The notes under the pieces: generated by a model
What the model saw: only the letters and a program-made list of their open reading frames with translations
Databases searched by the model: none
Told to the model about the DNA's origin: nothing
Assembly (NCBI GenBank): GCA_023418375.1
Contig: JAEZZV010000228.1
Location: 1 to 5,077 of the forward strand
Direction of reading: 5' to 3'
Length of the DNA stretch: 5,077 nucleotides
From: Actinomycetes bacterium
Lineage (GTDB): Bacteria; Actinomycetota; Actinomycetes; Actinomycetales; Cellulomonadaceae
Position numbers and translations under genes: made by a program
Part shown: piece after piece, positions 1 to 5,077 of the stretch
Layout: each line of letters starts with the position of its first letter
Position numbering within the stretch: position 1 is the stretch's first letter

Positions 1-218
1 TCCCAGGGCCGGGGTGCCGCCGGCCCGACGTCGACGTGCGAGCCCGGCACCCACGGCGGCAGGCCCGCCACCTGCTCTCCCGTGAGCGCGTGGCCGGACA
101 CCGAGAGCGCGGCGCCCGCGGACGGGCCCAGCAGCGCGTCGAGCGCGGACCGGCACTCGGCCAGCGTCGCCCCGGCGGTCACCTCGACGTCGCCGACCTG
201 GCCCAGGGAGAACCGCAC
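1..218 (-). CDS. N-terminal fragment of a protein resembling the ubiquitin-like N-terminus of FtsK/SpoIIIE or FHA-type proteins
   Basis: The frame is open from a GTG at 218 to the left edge, giving 72 residues with no stop; the C-terminus lies outside the window. The protein begins MRFSLGQVGDVEVTAGATLA and ends near HVDVGPAAPRPW. Almost every codon ends in G or C, unlike the other frames, so I take this frame as coding. The pattern of a short beta strand, a second strand, a helix (about 18-30), a strand with a 'V-x-G-x-x-L' turn (about 38-46) and a closing 'G-S-x-V-D-V-G' strand (about 59-65) resembles the small ubiquitin-like segment at the start of many actinobacterial FtsK/SpoIIIE-domain ATPases and FHA-linked proteins. 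That assignment is by resemblance only, and no ATPase motif is visible. The start is uncertain: GTG 218 has no ribosome binding site, the in-frame GTG at 293 has none either, and the well-placed site upstream serves an ATG at 273 in another frame. It follows the permease gene on the same strand but is probably not functionally linked to it. Confidence 0.55.
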   Translation of the reverse strand, partial: MRFSLGQVGDVEVTAGATLAECRSALDALLGPSAGAALSVSGHALTGEQVAGLPPWVPGSHVDVGPAAPRPW

Positions 219-240
219 GACGGCCGAGGATGCCGCGGGC

Positions 241-270
241 CGGGCCGCCCCCCAGGGGCGACCCGGCCCG
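241..270. repeat. GC-rich inverted repeat near the start of the left-edge gene
   Basis: Arms CGGGCCG (241-247) and CGGCCCG (264-270) are perfectly complementary over 7 bases. The 16-base loop contains a run of six C (248-253) followed by GGGG, so extra pairing inside the loop is possible. On the transcribed (minus) strand it lies between the ATG at 273 and the GTG at 218. It has no following T run, so it is not a classical intrinsic terminator. It could fold in the mRNA and affect initiation, or simply reflect base composition. Confidence 0.4.
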
Positions 271-286
271 CATGTGGATCCCTCCC
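271..286 (-). promoter_or_regulatory. Strong Shine-Dalgarno site with ATG, out of frame with the downstream coding frame
   Basis: On the minus strand GGGAGG (286-281) lies 7 bases before an ATG (273-271), the best initiation signal in this intergenic stretch. The ATG opens a frame that stays open to the left edge but has arginine/glycine-rich shadow composition and poor third-position GC. The likely coding frame of the left-edge gene is offset from it. One base fewer in the C run at 248-253 would join this ATG to the coding frame and give a protein starting MRAGSPLGAARPAASSAVVR. The site is seen directly; what it drives is uncertain. Confidence 0.5.
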
Positions 287-316
287 GGTCCACAGCTCAC
301 GTCGGTCGGGTGACCG

Positions 317-2886
317 TCACTCCACGGCGAGGGCCTCCACGGGCGAGGTCCGTGCGGCGCTGCGTGCGGGCAGGACCGAGGCGAGCAGCCCCGCCACGAT
401 CGCCACCACCAGTGCGACCCCCAGGTCCCGCCACGGCACCTCGAGCGAGACGTCGCCCACGGCCCGCAGCACGGTCACCGACCCGGTCCAGCCGTAGGCG
501 AGGCCGAGCCCGATGCCGAGCACGGCGCCCACCCCGGCGATCAAGCAGCCCTCGAGCGCCAGGGACGTGCGCAGCTGTCGCCGCGACAGCCCGATCGCGC
601 GGAGCGTGGCGGACTCGCGACGACGCTCGATCACGGACAGCGACAAGGTGTTGGCGACGCCGATGAGGGCGATGACGACGGCTGCGGCCAGCAGGCCGAG
701 CACGACCGCCAGCAGGGTGTCGACGATGTCCTCGAACGCGACCCGCTCCAGCGCCGCGCCCATGACCTGGACCGGGACGTCCGACAGCACGCTCTGGACG
801 TCGTCCATCGCGGCGACCACGTCGGCGTCGTCCGCGAGGCGGAGCCAGATCTCGTTCGCCGGCAGGTCGACGCCGATCGCCGCCATGGTCGCCGGCGTCA
901 CCACCAGCCCGGCGGGGAAGTCCGTGACGACCGCCGTGCGCACCACCGGCTCCTGGCCGTCGACCCTCAGCGTGATCTGCGCGCCGTCGGTCACCTCGGC
1001 CCGGGCGGCGTCGTCCGCACCGACCACGACGGTGTCGTCGGTCAGGCCGGCCGTCTGGTCGGACGCCCGCACGAGGCGAGCCGCGTCGTCGGCGGGCAGC
1101 GCCCGCACCTCCAGCCAGCCGAGGTCGCCCCTCTCGTCGCCCCACCCGGTCGTGACCGTGGTGACCCGGCCGACGGCGGCCACCCCCTCGACGTCCGTGA
1201 GGCGGTCGGCGACCGCCGCCGTGAGGGCGGGTTCGGCGTCCTGCGGGCCGTCGAGGTACACGTTCGGGTCGGCGACCAGCACGTCCACGGGGAACTGCGA
1301 GGCCAGCTCGTTGCCGAGCGTGGCGCGCGAGCTCGCGGCGCCGGTGCTCATCATCGCGACGAGCGTGACGCCGATGAGCAGCGCGGCGCTGGTCGCCGAC
1401 GTGCGCCGCGGGTTGCGGAGCGTGTTCGCGGCGGCCAGGCGGGCGCTCGGGCCGGTGGCGCCGAGCAGGCCGCCCGCGAGGCTCACGACGCGCGGGATCC
1501 ACAGCACGGCCCCGACGATCACGCCGACGAAGGACAGCGTGCCGCCGAGGATGCCGATGCCCAGCCCGGCCAGCACGCCGGCCTCCTCGCCCGAGACGAC
1601 CACGCCGAGGGCGAGCAGGGCGGCGCCGCCAAGGACGAGCAGCGAGGCGAGGACCGCCCGAGCGCGGCTCGTCCGACGCCCGCCGACGGCCTGCTCGGCG
1701 GGTCGGAGGGCTTCCAGCGGAGCGACGCGGGTCGCGGCGCGCGCCGGCGAGAGGGCCGCGACGAGCGTCACCACCGTGCCGACGAGCACCGGCACGAGCA
1801 GGACGGCCGCCGTCACCGGGACGGTCGCGGGGAGCGGTACGTCCGGGTTGGCGTTCCCGAGCACGACGAGCGTGCCCTGCGCGAGCAGGAGGCCGACCGC
1901 GAGCCCGGCCGCCGACGAGGCCAGGCCCAGGAGCGCGGCCTCGACGAGCACGGAGCGGCGGATCTGCCGCTTCTCCGCGCCGACGCAGCGCAGCAGCGCC
2001 AGCGTCCGGGTGCGCTGGGCGACGAGCACCTGGAACGTGTTCGCCACGACCAGCGCCGCGACCAGCAGGGCGACGGCCGCGAAGCCCAGGACGATGCCCG
2101 TCAGGGCGTCGGCGTCGCCGGTCGCCTGGGCGGCCAGCTCCTCGGCGCGCTCCTGCTTCGTCATGACGTCCGCGGTGGGCACGGTGGCGGACAGGGTGTC
2201 GGCGATCGCGGCGCGAGCCGTGTCGACGTCGGTCCCGTCGGCGAGCGCGACGAGCGCCGTCCCGTAGGAGGGGGTGGCGCCGTCGGAGTCCTGCGCCCAC
2301 CAGCGTGCGGCGTCCTCGGCGACCGCGACGACCGCACCCTCGGACTGCGCGAACGCGCCGGACGGGTCGTCGGTGAGGCCGACGACGGTGAGCTGCTCCG
2401 ACACGTCGGTCGCCTCGCCGGTCTCCGCGTCCCAGGTCTGGCGGGCCGCGGTCACCTGGTCGCCGACCCCGACCTCCAGACGGTCGGCGAGCGGCTCGGG
2501 CAGCGCGACCTCGCCCGAGGCGGTGGGCAGCACGCCGGCGGTGACCGTCTGCGCCTCCAGGCTCGGGTCGGACGCGCGGACCGTGACGGGCGGGTAGGCC
2601 CGCTCGCTGCCGGCCCGGAGCTCGGTCCACAGGTCGATCTGGCCGTCGGCCGCCGCGACGCCGTCGACGGCGCGCAGGGCGGCCACGTCGGAGTCGGCGA
2701 TGCTCTCGGCGAGGACGACGAGGTCGGCGTCCGCGAGCGACGCGGCGATCGCGTCGTAGCTGGTGCGCGTGATGACGTTGCCGGCGACGAGCGTGGCGGC
2801 CACGAACGCGGTCCCGATGACGATGGCGATGCCCGCTGAGACGAGCCTCGGCAGGCTGCGGCGCATCTGCGCCAGGGCGAGCCGGA

Positions 2887-2890
<4 letters not shown>
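317..2890 (-). CDS. FtsX/MacB-type ABC transporter permease, 857 residues, two FtsX domains
   Basis: This is the membrane subunit of an ABC system of the MacB/LolCE/FtsX class, which couples ATP hydrolysis in the cytoplasm to movements of large extracellular domains. It reads as a duplicated unit. A first TM helix lies at about 18-40, followed by an extracellular domain at 41-262. FtsX domain 1 has helices near 264-288, 314-338 and 360-384 and ends in the characteristic PARAATRVAPLEALRP (382-397). Two linker helices follow (about 411-433 and 437-466), then a helix at about 498-520 and a second extracellular domain (521-721). FtsX domain 2 has helices near 722-748, 778-800 and 823-841 and ends PARSAARTSPVEALAVE. 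Cytoplasmic loops after the first helix of each FtsX domain carry the matching motifs RTRTLALLRCVGAEKRQI and RRESATLRAIGLSRRQL, expected to contact the ATPase. The ATG start overlaps the ATPase stop (ATGA), with GAGGTGG 7 bases upstream, so translation is probably coupled. The total of about ten helices fits the large actinobacterial permeases. The substrate is unknown; antimicrobial peptide, lipid or lipoprotein handling are all possible. Confidence 0.95.
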
Positions 2891-3708
<818 letters not shown>

Positions 3709-3713
3709 GGGGA

Positions 3714-3720
3714 TCTCCTT
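3714..3720 (-). promoter_or_regulatory. Near-consensus ribosome binding site for the ABC ATPase
   Basis: AAGGAGA on the minus strand ends 5 bases before the GTG at 3708. It decides the start of the ATPase in favour of this GTG. Just upstream, GTCGG (3721-3725) and CCGAC (3733-3737) form a small 5-base inverted repeat with a 7-base loop in the leader, which may be incidental. Confidence 0.75.
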
Positions 3721-3735
3721 GTCGGTTCGTCCCCG

Positions 3736-3741
3736 ACGCTA
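3736..3741 (-). promoter_or_regulatory. Possible -10 box for the ABC operon
   Basis: TAGCGT on the minus strand matches the actinobacterial TAnnnT -10 pattern and would place transcription start near 3729, giving a leader of about 20 bases before the ATPase GTG. I see no convincing -35 hexamer 16-18 bases upstream, so this is a weak candidate. An activator-dependent promoter could lack a good -35, which would fit control by the adjacent response regulator, but that is inference. Confidence 0.25.
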
Positions 3742-3806
3742 CGGAGGCCACCCGACCGGCCGCGTCGCGCCCCGGCATGGCATCGGCGACGGCCCCGTCA
3801 TCCCGT

Positions 3807-3837
3807 GGTCGGACGAGCGGTCCGCCGCGGTCCGACC
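3807..3837 (-). terminator. Strong imperfect hairpin between the response regulator and ABC operon; terminator or operator
   Basis: Perfect 8-base arms GGTCGGAC (3807-3814) and GTCCGACC (3830-3837) enclose a second nested stem GCGG (3817-3820) and CCGC (3825-3828) with a TCCG loop. A single hairpin of about 12 pairs with a small 2x1 internal loop can therefore form. It begins 6 bases after the response regulator stop, the position expected of a terminator. There is no T run after it on the transcribed strand, so it would be a U-less terminator if it is one. The dyad arms are also centred 23 bases apart, about two helical turns, and lie upstream of the ABC operon, so an operator bound by the neighbouring NarL-type regulator is a real alternative. 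Confidence 0.5.
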
Positions 3838-3843
3838 GGCGCG

Positions 3844-4578
3844 TCACGCCCCGGGCGTGACCAGCCCGCTCTCGTACGCGACGACCACGGCCTGGACGCG
3901 GTCGCGCACGCCCAGCTTCGCGAGCACGCGCCCGACGTGCGTCTTCACGGTCGCCTCGGCCACGAACAGGTCGGCCGCGATCTCGGTGTTGGACCGGCCA
4001 CGGGCCATGAGGACGAGGACCTCGCGCTCGCGCTCGGTGAGGTCGGCCAGGCCCGGGTGCTCGCTGTGCTCCTGGAGGTCCGGCAGGCTCGTGACGAGCC
4101 GCTCGAGGAGGCGCCGCGTCGCCGACGGCGCGATGACGGCGTCCCCGGCGTGCACGGTCCGGATGGCGGCCAGCATCTCCTCCGGAGGGGCGTCCTTGAG
4201 CAGGAACCCGGATGCCCCCGCCTTGATGGCGGACAGCACGTACTCGTCGAGGTCGAAGGTGGTCAGGACGATGACCTTCGGCGGGTGCACCCGGCCGGAC
4301 GGCGCCTGGTCGGGGGAGGTGAGGCGCGCCGTCGCGGCCAGGCCGTCCAGCTCGGGCATGCGCACGTCCATGAGGACGACGTCCGTCTCGACGACGGCGA
4401 GACGCCGCAGGGCCTCCAGCCCGTTGCCCGCCTCGAGCACCACCTCGAGGTCGGGCTGGGAGTCGATGACCATGCGGAAGCCGGCCCGGACCAGCTGCTG
4501 GTCGTCGACGAGCGCGACGCGGATCGGCCCCCCGGCCGCCGGCTGGCCCAGGGGTGCGGGGGTGGGGACGTCGGTCAC
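3844..4578 (-). CDS. NarL/LuxR-family two-component response regulator, 244 residues
   Basis: This is a cytoplasmic transcription factor activated by phosphorylation. The receiver domain spans about residues 19-140, with the acidic pair Asp25-Asp26 (VALVDDQQLVRAGF), phosphoacceptor Asp71 (LMDVRMPELDG), switch Thr106 (VIVLTTFDLDEYV) and the conserved Lys128 (GFLLKDAPPEE). After a linker, a LuxR-type HTH domain (about 177-234) begins LTEREREVLVLMARGRSNTE and contains the recognition region FVAEATVKTHVGRVLAKLGV. All key residues are intact. The start is GTG 4578: it overlaps the kinase stop as GTGA and has AGGAG 5 bases upstream. A longer open frame reaches 4803, but that part is the antisense-like shadow of the kinase frame. 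Its partner is the kinase immediately upstream. It probably controls the ABC operon that follows after a 135-base gap. The family resembles LiaR/DesR/NarL regulators, but no specific orthology is claimed. Confidence 0.96.
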   Translation of the reverse strand: MTDVPTPAPLGQPAAGGPIRVALVDDQQLVRAGFRMVIDSQPDLEVVLEAGNGLEALRRLAVVETDVVLMDVRMPELDGLAATARLTSPDQAPSGRVHPPKVIVLTTFDLDEYVLSAIKAGASGFLLKDAPPEEMLAAIRTVHAGDAVIAPSATRRLLERLVTSLPDLQEHSEHPGLADLTEREREVLVLMARGRSNTEIAADLFVAEATVKTHVGRVLAKLGVRDRVQAVVVAYESGLVTPGA

Positions 4579-5077
4579 GATGACTCCTGAGCGGTCGGCC
4601 CGGCCATGGGGCTCGTGGGCGGGATGGGGATCTCGGCGCGGACGCGGAAGCCGCCGCCGGGCCGGGGGCCGGCGGTCAGCGCCCCGCCCAGCATGGCGGC
4701 TCGTTCGCGCATGCCCAGCAGCCCCTGGCCGTGGCCGTCCGAGCCGGCCGCCGCGCCGCGGCCGTCGTCGGAGACCTCGAGCACCAGGGACGCGGCGGTC
4801 CACTGCAGCAGCACGGTGACCGTCGGCGTCGGGCCGGCGTGCTTGAGGATGTTCGTGAGCGACTCCTGGCAGATGCGGTAGACGCTCAGGCCGGTCCCGG
4901 GCGGCAGGGTCCGGGGCGTGCCCATCCGCACGAGCGAGGCGCGCACGCCGCTGTCGCGCACCTGCGCGACGAGCGTGGCGACGTCGTCGACGCCCGGCTG
5001 GGGAGTCAGGTCGCCGGTGCGGGCGGCCACTGCGGGCGGCGGGGGCGTGCCGGGCGCACCCGGTCGGGGACCCGCGA
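4575..5077 (-). CDS. Sensor histidine kinase of the NarL/LiaS/DesK type, C-terminal 166 residues (5' end outside the window)
   Basis: This is the catalytic part of a membrane sensor kinase that should phosphorylate the response regulator directly downstream. The frame is open to the right edge, so the sensor, membrane segments and the HisKA_3 phosphorylated His lie outside the window; the internal GTG at 5030 is not the start. Numbering from the first full codon in the window, a Pro/Gly/Ala-rich linker (1-19) is followed by TPQPGVDDVATLVAQVRDSG (24-43). A HATPase domain then carries N-box YRICQESLTNILKHA (66-80; Glu71, Asn75), G1 box VSDDGRG (101-107) and G2 box GQGLLGMRERAAMLGG (116-131). 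The final GGGFRVRAEIPIP closes the fold and is followed by a short polar tail. The YRICQESLTN type of N-box and the compact catalytic domain are typical of kinases paired with NarL-family regulators. The stop overlaps the regulator start by 4 bases. Confidence 0.94.
   Translation of the reverse strand, partial: AGPRPGAPGTPPPPAVAARTGDLTPQPGVDDVATLVAQVRDSGVRASLVRMGTPRTLPPGTGLSVYRICQESLTNILKHAGPTPTVTVLLQWTAASLVLEVSDDGRGAAAGSDGHGQGLLGMRERAAMLGGALTAGPRPGGGFRVRAEIPIPPTSPMAGPTAQESS
4584..4588 (-). promoter_or_regulatory. Ribosome binding site for the response regulator, inside the kinase gene
   Basis: AGGAG on the minus strand lies 5 bases before the GTG at 4578, within the last codons of the kinase. 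It supports GTG 4578 as the true start and coupled translation of kinase and regulator. Confidence 0.7.

Noticed and set aside
303..316. Small inverted repeat CGGTC/GACCG directly after the permease stop, as a possible terminator
   Set aside because: Only a 5-base stem with a 4-base loop and no T run; too weak to call in this base composition.
513..2267. A 584-residue open frame on the plus strand antisense to the permease
   Set aside because: Ser/Thr/Ala/Arg-rich composition with no recognisable motif, opposite a confidently coding frame, as is common in very GC-rich DNA.
4579..4803. Upstream extension of the response regulator to an ATG at 4803
   Set aside because: The added residues are Arg/Pro-rich, overlap the kinase catalytic domain, and the GTG at 4578 has an ideal ribosome binding site and stop overlap.
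3719..4819. A 366-residue plus-strand open frame across the regulator and kinase
   Set aside because: Arg/Ser-rich shadow without domain features; the minus strand carries intact receiver, HTH and ATPase motifs here.

Overview
The window is very GC-rich. Its real reading frames have G or C at almost every third codon position and use GTG starts freely, which points to a high-GC actinobacterium. The protein styles resemble Micrococcales such as the Cellulomonas group, but that is a guess from sequence feel, not a search result. I see no transposase, tRNA, rRNA, CRISPR array, integrase or phage gene.

All supported genes are on the minus strand, so transcription runs right to left. From right to left they are: (1) the C-terminal part of a NarL/LiaS-type sensor histidine kinase, cut by the right edge; (2) a complete NarL/LuxR-family response regulator whose GTG start overlaps the kinase stop by 4 bases; (3) a 135-base gap with a strong imperfect hairpin just after the regulator stop, then a leader with a near-consensus ribosome binding site; (4) a MacB/LolD-type ABC ATPase; (5) an 857-residue FtsX/MacB-type ABC permease overlapping the ATPase stop by 4 bases; (6) a short gap and the first ~72 residues of a protein, cut by the left edge, that resembles the N-terminal ubiquitin-like segment of actinobacterial FtsK/SpoIIIE or FHA-type proteins.

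The four central genes form a common actinobacterial pairing: a two-component system beside a two-gene ABC exporter-like unit. The likely logic is that the kinase senses an envelope or antimicrobial signal, the regulator is phosphorylated on Asp71, and it acts at target promoters. The ATPase-permease operon is an obvious candidate target because its upstream gap carries a perfect 8-base inverted repeat. The transported substrate cannot be told from sequence. The permease class works on lipids, lipoproteins or peptides at the outer face of the membrane by mechanotransmission, rather than by ordinary small-molecule transport.

Nothing here is clearly a new system. The points most worth a second look are the dyad between the regulator and the ABC operon, and the start of the left-edge gene, where the only good ribosome binding site serves an ATG in a different frame from the coding frame.
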